Source: Iphinoe sp. HA4291-MV1 (GTDB lineage: Bacteria; Cyanobacteriota; Cyanobacteriia; Cyanobacteriales; Nostocaceae). From it: a DNA stretch of 64,000 nt. The notes beneath the pieces are model-generated. The model made no database searches, was not told where the DNA came from, and was given only the letters and a program-made list of their open reading frames with translations. The DNA lies in the NCBI GenBank assembly GCA_019359415.1, contig JAHHHH010000031.1, positions 1-64,000 on the forward strand. The letters run 5' to 3'. Both the position numbers and the translations under genes were made by a program. How positions within the stretch are numbered: the stretch's first letter is position 1; every line of letters starts with the position of its first letter. Of the stretch, positions 44,084 to 53,597 are shown piece after piece.

Positions 44084-44923
44084 ATGCCTGAATTGCCTGA
44101 AGTTGAAACAATCCGGCGGGGTCTGAATCAATTGACCCTTAACCAGGAAATTACGGGTGGAGATGTGCTGCTTTATCGCACAATCGCCTACCCGTTTTCT
44201 GTAGAAGAGTTTTTAACTGGAATGAAAGGGAGTGCGATCGCAACTTGGTATCGTCGCGGCAAATATCTCCTAGCCGAACTCTCCCTTTCTCCCTCATCCT
44301 CCACACTAGGTATTCATCTGCGAATGACGGGTCAACTCCTGTGGCTGCATCAAGACGAACCGTTACACAAGCACACACGAGTCAGATTATTTTTTAGAAA
44401 TGAACACGAATTACGCTTTGTTGACCAGCGTACCTTTGGTCAAATGTGGTGGGTGCCTCCAACAGTTGCACCGGAAAGTATTATGACAGGTTTGGGAAAA
44501 CTAGCAGTAGACCCTTTTTCACCCGAATTTACTGTTGAGTATTTGGCGCTCAAGCTGCGAAACCGCCGTCCTATAAAGACTGCACTTCTAGATCAATCAG
44601 TAGTGGCGGGTTTAGGTAATATCTATGCAGATGAAGCGCTGTTTCTTAGTGGAGTTTTGCCAGAAACCTTATGTACAGATTTGCAGCTAGAGCAAATAGA
44701 GCGTTTACGCTCCTGCATCATTCAAGTGTTAGAAGCCAGTATTGAGGCTGGTGGTACCACGTTCAGTAATTTCCTAAATGTGAGGGGAGTCAACGGTAAC
44801 TACGGTGGTGTTGCCTGGGTTTACAACCGTGCTGGAGAACCCTGTCGAGTTTGTGGTACAGCAATTCAACGAACTCGGTTAGCTGGGCGTTCCAGTCACT
44901 ATTGTGTTCAGTGCCAACGATAA
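44084..44923 (+). CDS. mutM: Formamidopyrimidine-DNA glycosylase
   Basis: Removes 8-oxoguanine and formamidopyrimidines from DNA and nicks the abasic site. 279 residues. The catalytic Pro2 and Glu3 are in MPELPEVETIRRGL, a helix-two-turn-helix lies near QSVVAGLGNIYADEAL, and the C-terminal zinc finger is CRVCGTAIQRTRLAGRSSHYCVQC (key cysteines CxxC...CxxC). The psaE-mutM neighbourhood is seen in other Nostocales. Confidence 0.95.
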   Translation: MPELPEVETIRRGLNQLTLNQEITGGDVLLYRTIAYPFSVEEFLTGMKGSAIATWYRRGKYLLAELSLSPSSSTLGIHLRMTGQLLWLHQDEPLHKHTRVRLFFRNEHELRFVDQRTFGQMWWVPPTVAPESIMTGLGKLAVDPFSPEFTVEYLALKLRNRRPIKTALLDQSVVAGLGNIYADEALFLSGVLPETLCTDLQLEQIERLRSCIIQVLEASIEAGGTTFSNFLNVRGVNGNYGGVAWVYNRAGEPCRVCGTAIQRTRLAGRSSHYCVQCQR

Positions 44924-45320
44924 GTAATTCAAAAGTAAAAATGAAAAAGGTTGCAACTAACTAGTGAAAACCTTAATGTATAAAAAGTAATGTATTGTTT
45001 TGATACAATTTTGATTTTAGATTCTGAATTTTGAACCGTTGATTCAAAATTCAAAATTCAAAGGATGAGAGCAGATAGTTATCTAGAAATTATCTGCGTA
45101 CATCTGCGTGCATCTGCGGTTGCAATTTTGGATTCTCAATGAGCTACTATCAGTAGAAAGTTTGAGGAATCCAATTATAGCAGCCATAAAACCAACTGAT
45201 ATCTAGAATGTACAAGACATATCCCAACACAAATAGGGAGGAGGCAACTCCTACTCCATAAGGACTTTGTGCGAGCTAAAATCCTGAGTAAAACAACTTA
45301 CATATTTAAGAGGAAAACTC
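44924..45320. other. Spacer upstream of ndhO
   Basis: Contains repeats of TTTTGAATT/AAAATTCAAAATTC (about 45007-45062) and a copy of the CCGCAGATG dispersed repeat at 45088-45123. No gene is seen. The last 100 bases should hold the ndhO promoter. Confidence 0.55.
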
Positions 45321-45536
45321 ATGGCTGCAAAAAGAGGAGATATGGTTCGTGCTATCCGCGAGAAGCTGGAGAACAGTCTAGAAGCACAAGCTAGCGATTC
45401 TCGCTTTCCTTCCTATTTGTTTGAAACCAAGGGTGAAGTCGTAGATATCAAAGGTGATTATGCCCTTGTGAAGTTTGGCAAAGTGCCAACTCCAAATATT
45501 TGGTTACGTCTGGATCAACTTGAAGAATTTAAATAA
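45321..45536 (+). CDS. ndhO: NAD(P)H-quinone oxidoreductase subunit O
   Basis: A 71-residue peripheral subunit of the cyanobacterial NDH-1 complex, found only in oxygenic phototrophs, on the cytoplasmic side of the thylakoid. It begins [19 protein letters not shown] and carries [19 protein letters not shown] and [13 protein letters not shown], all typical. AAGAGG lies before the ATG. The malate dehydrogenase gene follows after 20 bases and is probably co-transcribed. Confidence 0.94.
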   Translation: MAAKRGDMVRAIREKLENSLEAQASDSRFPSYLFETKGEVVDIKGDYALVKFGKVPTPNIWLRLDQLEEFK

Positions 45537-45556
45537 CATTCAACCACTAGCGACAT

Positions 45557-46564
45557 ATGAGCTATTCCCCTTCCTCCCCAATTATGTGTCATTCACCCCG
45601 TGTCACCGTCGTCGGTGCTGGTAAGGTTGGTAGTACCTTAGCCCAACGTATTGCTGAAAAAAATCTTGCCGATGTCGTGTTGCTTGATATTGTCGAGGGT
45701 ATGCCCCGAGGACTGGCACTGGATTTGATGGAGGCAAGGGGAATTGAACTGCACAATCGTCGGATTATCGGTACAACAGACTACGCTGATACATATGGTT
45801 CTGATATCGTAGTCATTACAGCAGGTTTTCCTCGTAAACCTGGTATGACTCGAGATGATTTGCTCTTGACAAATGCAAAAATTGTGGTAGAAGCCACAAA
45901 AAAAGCAATTACTTATTCTCCCGATGCCATATATATAGTTGTCACAAATCCCTTAGATGTGATGACTTACTTGGCATGGCAAGCAACCGGACTAGCACGC
46001 GTAGATCCAGAAGGACTTGTCGCCAGACGTCGTATTATGGGTATGGCTGGCGTGTTAGATTCAGCACGCTTTGAAACTTTTATTGCGATGGAATTAGGGG
46101 TTTGTCCCCTTGATGTTAAAGCAATGGTACTGGGTAGCCACGGAGATTTAATGGTACCCTTACCGCGTTATGCTACTGTCAACGGTATTCCGATTACAGA
46201 ATTGCTAGATGTAGTCACAATTGAGCGATTGGTGCAACGTACCCGTAACGGTGGCGCAGAAATTGTGGAACTAATGCAAACAGGTGGTGCTTTTTATGCT
46301 CCCGCTTCTTCTACCTGTATGATGGTGGAATCGATATTGCTGAATCAGTCACGTCTTTTGCCAGTGGCGGCGTATCTTCAGGGTGAATATGGTTTAAACG
46401 ATATTTTTATCGGCGTTCCCTGTCGTTTGGGATGTGGCGGAATTGAGAAAGTAGTGGAATTACAACTTACCGATGCAGAAAGGGATGCTTTACATACTTC
46501 CGCACAAGCAGTACGTAAGAGTATTGCTCGAACGCAGGAAATATTTGCTGCTGTCAGTCGGTGA
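45557..46564 (+). CDS. mdh: Malate dehydrogenase
   Basis: Oxidises malate to oxaloacetate with NAD. 335 residues of the LDH-like (type III) malate dehydrogenase group. Motifs: NAD-binding [28 protein letters not shown] with the substrate arginine, [12 protein letters not shown], and the catalytic histidine in [11 protein letters not shown]. The arginine in GFPRKPGM fits malate rather than lactate. The N-terminus is extended by about 12 residues; the second Met (MCHSPRV) is an alternative start. Confidence 0.93.
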   Translation: MSYSPSSPIMCHSPRVTVVGAGKVGSTLAQRIAEKNLADVVLLDIVEGMPRGLALDLMEARGIELHNRRIIGTTDYADTYGSDIVVITAGFPRKPGMTRDDLLLTNAKIVVEATKKAITYSPDAIYIVVTNPLDVMTYLAWQATGLARVDPEGLVARRRIMGMAGVLDSARFETFIAMELGVCPLDVKAMVLGSHGDLMVPLPRYATVNGIPITELLDVVTIERLVQRTRNGGAEIVELMQTGGAFYAPASSTCMMVESILLNQSRLLPVAAYLQGEYGLNDIFIGVPCRLGCGGIEKVVELQLTDAERDALHTSAQAVRKSIARTQEIFAAVSR

Positions 46565-46595
46565 TATTATGTCCGTCTAGCCCGTAACAAAAAGA

Positions 46596-46631
46596 CCCCT
46601 TCCCTATTTCTCCCTGAAAGCAAGGAAGGGG
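46596..46631. terminator. Hairpin after mdh
   Basis: CCCCTTCC and GGAAGGGG are paired around a 20-base loop, 32 bases after the mdh stop. There is no strong T run. Confidence 0.45.
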
Positions 46632-46688
46632 ACGTAGTTGGTGCTGGGCTTTGCTGTGTTGAGTAGAGATTTATTTTTGTCGCGTTAA

Positions 46689-47037
46689 TTATCGATAATC
46701 CTGCTCTGCCGGGTCGCCGTAAGGGTCTTCAGTTGCTGGGCGGATGTTACCATATCGCCCGTATTCATTAGCCGGGTCTCCGTAAGGGTCTTCAGTTGCT
46801 GGACGTACTTCGCGGTCATCCTCGTTTGACCCAACAAAAAAATCCCTGCGGTCCGGTTCCTTGAGCATTCTTTCGCTGGTTGTAGAGGTAGTAAAGCGCA
46901 GCGGCTCCCACCAAAGTTATCGCCACTTTTTGCCCTGTCGTCAATCCTCTTCTAGCTTGTTGGGATTGGTTTGCAGGTTGTGGATAATTTACATTTCTTC
47001 CAGTGGTATGATGAATTGTTATTGATTCTCCACACAT
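46689..47037 (-). pseudogene. Small repeat protein with a frame slip at a T7 tract
   Basis: The first frame starts at 47037 and gives a polar N-terminus, one helix (GQKVAITLVGAAALYYLY) and stops at 46816. If one base of the seven-T tract (46836-46842) is skipped, the reading continues as GSNEDDREVRPATEDPYGD, then a second RPATEDPYGDPA after 21 residues, and ends at 46689. The two copies differ only at synonymous or flanking bases, which suggests the downstream frame is or was coding. It may be a mutation, an assembly error or real slippage. Family unknown. Confidence 0.5.
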
Positions 47038-47126
47038 TGTTTACTTTAAGAAAGCAAATAATATTATTTTGTCATCTGCTGTAACGCTGGCAATTGTTTC
47101 AATAGTCTTCATATTATTCCTCCTTT

Positions 47127-48341
47127 TTATTCCATCACTGCTAACACTGCTTTCGGCAACAATTTATCTTTAAACCAAACAATCCTAGCAGGTACATCAT
47201 TTAATTTCACTCCTGCTTTATCCAAATTCAATCGTTCAGAAATAGCTAAAATTAAATCATCACGTCCTGCACGCCGCACCTGGTAAAACTTCTTTTGTAA
47301 ATATTCTGGTCGCCAATAACCAACTATTTCTAATAAAAACGAACGCCCATCAGGATGAACTAATCTAAAATCGGGAATCATCACACTTCCAGGAATGGGA
47401 ATTAGGTCAACTTCTCGCTCTAACACCCAATCCGTTTTCATTGACTCCCATTTATCAGCAAAAGACTCTTCCAACATACTATCGTATGGCTTACCAGTTG
47501 AATAATGAGACACCAAACCGCATTCAGAATTCAGAGTAAAACGTCCTGTTTTCCATGTATTTGTGTACGTATCACGAATTTGCAATATCGTGGAAAGACT
47601 CCATTTTGTGACATGAAGTAAAGCCGGGATAAGCTTCGCTATTGCCAAACCATACCGCGTACTTGGAGTAAACAAACTCGTCGGACCATCAATCGTAATT
47701 GTAAATCCGTGGTCAGCATCACCTTCAATATAAGACATTAATTGAAATAGCTTGAGATAGCGAAACAAAAGCTTATATTGTCCTGGAACATTGCGATGAG
47801 CATTAATCACCAATTGACTCGCCTTATAAAACACCCCCTGCACCTGAGATAAATTGTATCGATGCAATAATTCCTCCGGCGCTGGTGTATCAAAAGCAGT
47901 TAAAATCTTGTTCTCAGACAAATCCGCATACAATCCCTCACGAACTTGTTTTGGTAAAACTTCGCGCTCAAGTTCATGACTCAATTCATTAGCAATATGA
48001 GTCAAAGTGACTTCTGTCAACTCCCGACTCGGAGGAGACTTCGCCGCTAAAGCAAAAACCTTTTCTCGTAACATTTGAGGTTCCAAAGGACTCACCACCT
48101 CAAAGGTGCAAAAACTGCTTTTGAGGATGTAAGCTAAACCCCGCTTCTCTCTATAATCTGGAGTATCCCCCTCCAATTCCGACAACTGACGCTCAAGCGC
48201 ACCCTGAGTATCACCTACCGCTTTCTGAAAACAAGTCGTTAACTCAGTCGCCGTTGTCAAATTATGATTATCAATTTTCAACTTCTTTGGGATAATCTCT
48301 TCCCCATTTTGTCTGTGAGTCAGTAAATCTGTTGGTAGCAT
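47127..48341 (-). CDS. DUF790 (Bax1-like) nuclease, partner of XPB
   Basis: A 404-residue DUF790 protein. Archaeal members (Bax1) are structure-specific nucleases that bind the XPB helicase. The N-terminal half (MLPTDLLTHRQNGEEIIP) is typical, and the C-terminal nuclease core has ESFADKWESM, the Asp in SVMIPDFRLVHPDG and the Glu in LLEIVGYWRPEYL. It lies 111 bases after the XPB-like helicase on the same strand. The pair probably acts in DNA damage processing. Confidence 0.85.
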   Translation of the reverse strand: MLPTDLLTHRQNGEEIIPKKLKIDNHNLTTATELTTCFQKAVGDTQGALERQLSELEGDTPDYREKRGLAYILKSSFCTFEVVSPLEPQMLREKVFALAAKSPPSRELTEVTLTHIANELSHELEREVLPKQVREGLYADLSENKILTAFDTPAPEELLHRYNLSQVQGVFYKASQLVINAHRNVPGQYKLLFRYLKLFQLMSYIEGDADHGFTITIDGPTSLFTPSTRYGLAIAKLIPALLHVTKWSLSTILQIRDTYTNTWKTGRFTLNSECGLVSHYSTGKPYDSMLEESFADKWESMKTDWVLEREVDLIPIPGSVMIPDFRLVHPDGRSFLLEIVGYWRPEYLQKKFYQVRRAGRDDLILAISERLNLDKAGVKLNDVPARIVWFKDKLLPKAVLAVME

Positions 48342-48351
48342 TGGAATTTTG

Positions 48352-48441
48352 AACCGCAGATGGACAAGCCACTGCGTTGCGGGGGTTCCCCCCGTTGAAG
48401 CATGTGGCGCGTGGATAGACGCAGATGAATACAGATAATTA
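48352..48441. repeat. Dispersed repeat between the helicase and nuclease genes
   Basis: A copy of the CCGCAGATGGAC...CGCAGATGAATACAGATAAT repeat, with a palindromic GGGGGTTCCCCCC insert at 48379-48391. The same repeat family runs on towards the helicase stop codon. Confidence 0.6.
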
Positions 48442-48452
48442 TTGAAACATGA

Positions 48453-49991
48453 TCAGGTTTCATCTGTGTTTATTGGGGGTTTCTTTTGAACTTTATAATT
48501 TATCTCTAACTGTTCAGCAGCCTTAAGACTCTTTTCCTTTCCACTTCCATAAACAATTCGCAAATTTCCTTTCTTCTCCTCTTTACCTTGGCGCTCTTGG
48601 CGTCTTAGCGGTTCGTTTTTCCTCTCCACTCCTCTTCTCCTCGCTGAGGTTCCCTCTTCACTCGTATCCTCCGCCACCACCTCGTATAAAATTGCCTGCT
48701 TGTTGTTATCCTTGCCTTTTCTTAAAACTCTTCCCAATCTTTGAATATACTCCCGTGTTGAACCAGTGCCAGATAAAATAATGGCAACAGAAGCTGCAGG
48801 TACATCCACACCCTCATTCAACACATGAGAAGCAACCAGACTTTTATACTCTCCTTCACGAAATTTTGTTAATATTTCATGGCGTTCCTTCACAGGAGTT
48901 TGATGAGTAATTGCTGGAATAAGAAAATCTTGAGAAATGCGATAAACAGTCGCATTATCAGCAGTAAAAATCAAAACTCGTTCTGGATAATGTTCTGCTA
49001 ATATATCAGCAAGAACTCTTATTTTACCATCAGTACCCAAAGCGATTTCTTTTGCTTCCCGGTGCGCTAACATTGCCCTACGTCCCGCTTGCGATCGCGC
49101 ACTCATTTGCACAAATCTTTGCCAGCCTTGAATACTCCCTAAAGATATCTTTGATTCCTTCAAAAAATCATTGCGAACTTGAATAAGTTGATTGTATTTT
49201 TCCCGTTCATGTTGTGATAATTTGACTTTTATTTGTACAATTTCATGTTCTGCTAACGCCTTCCCTGCTAAATCTTCAGCTCTTTTGCGATAGACTTCTC
49301 TACCTATTAAAATATTCAAGTCGGCGTGTTTACCATCAGTACGTTCTGGTGTAGCTGACAGTCCCAGACGGTAAGGTGCGATCGCATATTCTGCAATTAC
49401 GCGACTAAAATCTGTTGGCAAATGATGACATTCATCAAAAATTAATAAAGCATATAGATTCCCCAGGCTTTCTGCATGGATAGCTGCACTGTCATAGGTG
49501 GCAACAAGTACTGGTGTTCTATCACGCGAACCACCTCCCAATAATCCAACCTCAGCATCGGGAAACGCTGCCTTTAAATGAGCATACCACTGATGCATTA
49601 AATCCAGTGTTGGCACGACAATGAGTGTCGTGCGCGGCGTTGCTTGCATCGCCATTTGCGCTAGATACGTCTTTCCTGCTGCAGTGGGAAGCACTACAAC
49701 TCCCTGCCTTCCCGCGAGTTTCCAAGCTGCTAACGCCTCGCTCTGGTGGGGGTAAGGTTCCATTTCCAGACTAGGAACCAACTCTATCGGATAAAACGCC
49801 TTAGCTTCATCGATAAAGTTAGTATCTTCCGCTTGCATTGCCTCCACCAAAGCACGGTATTGAATAGCCGGAATACGGAATTTTTCTACTCTATCATCCC
49901 ATGTAGCAAAATCCATCCAAGCTTTAGCGCGTGGTGGTGGATGTAAAATTAATGTGCCACGATCAAAGGTTAGTGTGGGCGTGCGAGCCAT
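48453..49991 (-). CDS. XPB-like DNA helicase (SF2)
   Basis: A 512-residue superfamily 2 helicase related to XPB. Walker A is LPTAAGKTYLA, Walker B/DECH is LLIFDECHHLP, motif III LSATPERTDG, and motif VI QRLGRVLRKG. An N-terminal damage-recognition-like segment (about 1-75) is present. Start chosen at the ATG at 49991 with AGGAAA upstream; the frame runs open to 50090. The last 60 residues (RRQERQGKEEKKGN and after) are encoded by dispersed repeats and are probably not part of the fold. It forms a pair with the DUF790 nuclease. Confidence 0.88.
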   Translation of the reverse strand: MARTPTLTFDRGTLILHPPPRAKAWMDFATWDDRVEKFRIPAIQYRALVEAMQAEDTNFIDEAKAFYPIELVPSLEMEPYPHQSEALAAWKLAGRQGVVVLPTAAGKTYLAQMAMQATPRTTLIVVPTLDLMHQWYAHLKAAFPDAEVGLLGGGSRDRTPVLVATYDSAAIHAESLGNLYALLIFDECHHLPTDFSRVIAEYAIAPYRLGLSATPERTDGKHADLNILIGREVYRKRAEDLAGKALAEHEIVQIKVKLSQHEREKYNQLIQVRNDFLKESKISLGSIQGWQRFVQMSARSQAGRRAMLAHREAKEIALGTDGKIRVLADILAEHYPERVLIFTADNATVYRISQDFLIPAITHQTPVKERHEILTKFREGEYKSLVASHVLNEGVDVPAASVAIILSGTGSTREYIQRLGRVLRKGKDNNKQAILYEVVAEDTSEEGTSARRRGVERKNEPLRRQERQGKEEKKGNLRIVYGSGKEKSLKAAEQLEINYKVQKKPPINTDET

Positions 49992-50214
49992 TTTTTGCTT
50001 TTCCTGGCTTTTTAAAAATGTAAAATTTGTCTCACTTTTAACTATTAATAACCTAAAAGCTGTTATTACTAACCTCGCGCTTGATCGCATCTAACATTCA
50101 TAACCGTAAGCCCATCCCCGGGAGTTATCGCACGGGGGTTTGCACTTCATACCGCTGTGCTAACGTGAAAATGGTTACGTCTTCCCATTGCGAGCTTGCC
50201 CATTGCCCAATTCC

Positions 50215-50874
50215 CTAATTCTGTCGCGCTATCACGTGCTCGCGCAGTCGAAGCAATTGTTGATCTTTAATTCCAACTGTCATTAAGGAGTTGACGGTTT
50301 GCATTAAGTAGTCAGCACAAGAACCAAGCTCACCGCAAGCTGTGGCAATGCTATTAATTGTAGTTTCAAGGGAAATCTTACCAGCGTAGGCTCGGTGTTG
50401 CTGATTGATGACAAAAGTAATCGCCTGTAATTTTTGCGTACCGTCAAATACTTTCACCCAACGAGGAATGTAACAACCAACGACCATTTCCCGTCGCCAA
50501 AGTAGCAGTAGTTCGGACTGTACATCAGTAGCAGCGATTCGATAGGCGATACCGCGACAACTACCGCCTCTATCCAAACCGAGTACCAACCCTGGATTAT
50601 CTGGAGTACCACGCCCCTGAGGAACCCATAAGCAAAAGCGGCGATGCCAACCGTAAATTATACCAATGCGCTGTTCTGCAAATTTGAAGATGGGGTTCCA
50701 AATGAGAGAACCATAGGCAAACAACCAAACATCAGAGTCCGGTTTTTGTTGCCCAAGAGTTTCCTGCATTGAGGCTTGCAACTGGGTTTCACTCAGGACA
50801 TTTACTCCACGTCCAGATTGTAAAATGGTCTGCTGCAAGCGACTAGATTCGAGGTCGGAGCGTGTTAGTGACAA
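50215..50874 (-). CDS. chaC: ChaC-like gamma-glutamylcyclotransferase
   Basis: Cleaves glutathione to 5-oxoproline and Cys-Gly. 219 residues. The substrate loop is FAYGSLIWNP near residue 52, followed by GWHRRFCLW and GRGTPDNPGLVLGLD, all ChaC marks. The catalytic glutamate of ChaC proteins is expected in WRREM. The first 40 residues are an extension without similarity known to me. It stands alone and is divergent from the hypothetical gene at 51001. Confidence 0.88.
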   Translation of the reverse strand: MSLTRSDLESSRLQQTILQSGRGVNVLSETQLQASMQETLGQQKPDSDVWLFAYGSLIWNPIFKFAEQRIGIIYGWHRRFCLWVPQGRGTPDNPGLVLGLDRGGSCRGIAYRIAATDVQSELLLLWRREMVVGCYIPRWVKVFDGTQKLQAITFVINQQHRAYAGKISLETTINSIATACGELGSCADYLMQTVNSLMTVGIKDQQLLRLREHVIARQN

Positions 50875-51000
50875 GATATAACCTCTTTGCTGTACTCAAG
50901 CCAGGATAAGCATAACTAGGAACAAATGACCCAAGCATACAATATAGCTTACGCGGAATATGTGATAATAAACCGCGCATACATTAACAAACTATAAGTC

Positions 51001-52032
51001 GTGCAATATAATGAATCTATTGATGAGTTGGCTGCACTTCTACAGCAGCCAACTGATTTTGATTTTCAATTGCCTGATCCGGAAGATGAGGAAATTCCCG
51101 AACCAGAATTTCAAAAGCAGGTAGATGTAGCTTGGCAGGTTTGCGATCGCTTTGATTTGCAAACCGACATTTGGCGAGGACGAATTTTACGCGCCGTTCG
51201 CGACAGAGAGAAAAAAGGGGGTGACGGACGAGGTGCTGGCTTTCTCAAATGGCTCAAAGAACGGGACATAAGCAAAAGTCAGGCTTATGCTTTAATTCAA
51301 CTAGCGAACAGTGCTGATACCCTCTTAGAAGAGGGAAGACTAGAACCCTCAGCCATCAATAACTTTAGCAAACGAGCGTTTGTAGAAACTGCCAAAGCTG
51401 CTCCAGAAGTCCAACAGATGGTGAGTGAAGCAGCGCAAAAAGGTGATCGCATCACCAGGCGAGAAGTTCGTCAAATCAACGACGAATGGACAGCGATGTC
51501 TTCTGACTTGCTACCCGAACCAGTCAAGGTAAAAGCAGCGGAAAATGTCCTTTCTCCTCGTTACATCGCACCACTGGTGAAGGAGATGGAAAAATTACCA
51601 GAGTCTCACCAAAGTGCGATCCAAAAAGAAATAGCTCAAAATCCTGATGTAGATACCATCAAGCAAGTCACAACAGAAGCACGTAACCTGGCAAAATATC
51701 TCAAAGCAGCGGCTCAAGTCCAAGCGCTAAACGCTCAAGAAGTTGACATTGAAACAGCCCTCATAGAAGCTCAAAGAGTTGGTTGTCTCAGCATAGCTGC
51801 GGACTTAGTGAATCAAGCATCCCAGCTAGAGCAAATGATTGCCAAACTGTACATGAGTTGGAAGAAAATTGGTAATTTATCAGACCGTCTGTACGTAGAT
51901 ACGGGTGCAAGTACGCCGCGCTTACGAGAGTTGCTAGAATGCTTGGAACCACTTGGTGGTGAGGTTATGGAGTTACAACTGAGCGGTGCGATTGAGCACA
52001 CGATTCGTTTGCAAATTCAGGAGACAAATTAG
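51001..52032 (+). CDS. Conserved hypothetical protein, possibly DNA-binding
   Basis: A soluble, acidic protein of 343 residues starting with GTG. Residues about 60-110 (FLKWLKERDISKSQAYALIQ) resemble the helix-turn-helix-like region of DUF3102 or ParB-type plasmid proteins, but the match is weak. The rest is alpha-helical with charged segments (EEARNLAKYL-like, LIEAQRVGCLS). No catalytic motif is seen. I recall similar proteins in Nostocales, without a function. It is followed by a WD40 gene fragment that is not part of it. Confidence 0.6.
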   Translation: MQYNESIDELAALLQQPTDFDFQLPDPEDEEIPEPEFQKQVDVAWQVCDRFDLQTDIWRGRILRAVRDREKKGGDGRGAGFLKWLKERDISKSQAYALIQLANSADTLLEEGRLEPSAINNFSKRAFVETAKAAPEVQQMVSEAAQKGDRITRREVRQINDEWTAMSSDLLPEPVKVKAAENVLSPRYIAPLVKEMEKLPESHQSAIQKEIAQNPDVDTIKQVTTEARNLAKYLKAAAQVQALNAQEVDIETALIEAQRVGCLSIAADLVNQASQLEQMIAKLYMSWKKIGNLSDRLYVDTGASTPRLRELLECLEPLGGEVMELQLSGAIEHTIRLQIQETN

Positions 52033-52094
52033 AAAATGGGGAATGGGTATGAGGAAAAATCCCACCTCCCTTTATCTTTGAGTCTTTGGAATAG

Positions 52095-52655
52095 CAGACA
52101 GTAGGGCACGGTGGTCGGGACAACACAATCAAAGTATGGTATCTACCCACCGGGCAACAAGTTCGCAATCTTATTGGGCATTCTAACTCGGTTTGTGCCG
52201 TTGCCATCAGCACAGATGGTCAGACTCTCGTTAGTGGTAGTCGAGATAACACGATTAAGGTGTGGAACCTACTCAATGGGAAGTTGCTGAGCACTTTTAC
52301 TGGACATACAGACTGGGTTTATGGTGTTGCTATCAGTCCAGATGGTCGGATGTTAGTGAGCGCCAGTCGTGATAAGACAATTCAACAGTGGCAATTGAAC
52401 AATGGAACAATGATTCGTACCCTGATTGGTCATTCTGACTGGATCACTGCTGTTGCTATTAGTCCTCAGGGTCATTTTTTAGTCACTGGAAGTCGGGATA
52501 AAACTATCAAGTTGTGGGATATGAGCAATGCGCAACTCATTGATACCCTTACTGGACATTTAGATTTCATTCATTCTGTCACTATTAGTCCAGATGGTAA
52601 GAGCATTATCAGTAGCAGTAATGACGGTGCAGTAAAAATTTGGCGATGTCATTAA
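52095..52655 (+). pseudogene. 5'-truncated WD40 repeat gene
   Basis: An open frame with four complete and one partial WD40 blades (RDNTIKVWYL, then GHSNSVCAVAISTDGQT and so on, ending DGAVKIWRCH). It begins after a stop at 52092 with no ATG or ribosome-binding site; the first candidate start is a GTG at 52260 inside a blade. Five blades cannot close a propeller. I take it as the 3' remnant of a longer WD40 gene. It is convergent with the broken permease gene. Confidence 0.75.
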
Positions 52656-53312
52656 CTGTTAGCAGATGCTGCTCTAAATTTCTTAATTCTTCCTCAACAG
52701 GAATTGTTAAGAAATATTGCCGCAACAAAAAGATACCAAAACCGTTGGCTGCTGTTGGTAAAATTAGCGCCCAATAGGTGTTTATCAAGTGTCCCCACTT
52801 TAATATCAAAAAGACGGGGATCACCAACAACTGGAAAGGAATCACTAATGTTGCTATAGCAATCCTAAATCATTTGTGAGAGAGAAAAAAGCTGAAAAGC
52901 TTATAAATACGTACTTTTCATCTCCGTATTTTCTCACGATTCAATTCGGATTGCTATAGCACGGCGGAACAGTAGCATTTGCCTTCCTCGAAATTTCAAC
53001 CGTGCTAAGGCGTAAAGAGCAAGTGCCGAAGTGATAATTCCAAAGGCGGTAACAGCGATCGCTACTAAGGTAGAATTAGCAAAAGCAAGTAAAAATTTAC
53101 CTCGCTCCCAGACTCCGCGAGAATTGACACGCTAACCAGCCATTTTTGAGTAAAACACTCTTGACTACTCCAGGAGGTGCAAAGGATGTTAAGAAGACGA
53201 CAACTAAAGGTGACAAAACGATAACAGCACCTAGCAGTAGTACTCCTAAGCTCCAGGAAATTTTAAATTTAGATCCTGCGCTACCCTTTCCTTCTCCTGT
53301 CACCAGACGCAC
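52609..53312 (-). pseudogene. Broken MalG-type sugar ABC permease gene
   Basis: Three pieces of one permease are readable on the minus strand. The N-terminus is at 53312-53120 (LGAVIVLSPLVVVFLTSFAP). The middle is at 53110-52962 (WERGKFLLAFANSTLVA to RLKFRGRQMLLFRR). The later part is at 52851-52680 (LVIPFQLLVIPVFL, INTYWALILPTAANGFG, FLLRQYFLTIP). A frameshift near 53115 separates the first two, and a MITE separates the others. The EAA loop and C-terminus are missing. An intact MalF-type partner is at 61776. Confidence 0.82.
52852..52961. mobile_element. 110-bp MITE inside the permease gene
   Basis: Perfect 14-bp terminal inverted repeats TGCTATAGCAATCC and complement, with weaker pairing to about 35 bases (GTGAGAGAG against GTGAGAAAA). 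It has no coding frame. It separates two halves of a sugar permease that would otherwise nearly join in frame, so the insertion is clear. The TATAGC ends recall Tc1/IS630-type MITEs, which target TA. Confidence 0.8.
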
Positions 53313-53597
53313 TCACGTTCGGAACGCAAGAGCGACGAACGGAATGCCCCCTGGAGGAAGTTTATGCTCAGAACTTTGCATTTGGTGATTTTGAATTGAT
53401 CATCTCTCATTTGTCCCCTGTCTCCCTTTTTTCCTGGTTCTCCTATGAATTAGCTTGAGCTAATGCCGTCAGCAAAAGCTAATCTATAACATAGAGACTT
53501 GTTAAGTTAAATTAAAACATAGTTACCATTGCCCTTTATTCATGGGGTTAACTCAATTTTGGTATCATATGATTCACATCACGGGAGTGAGCGTACC

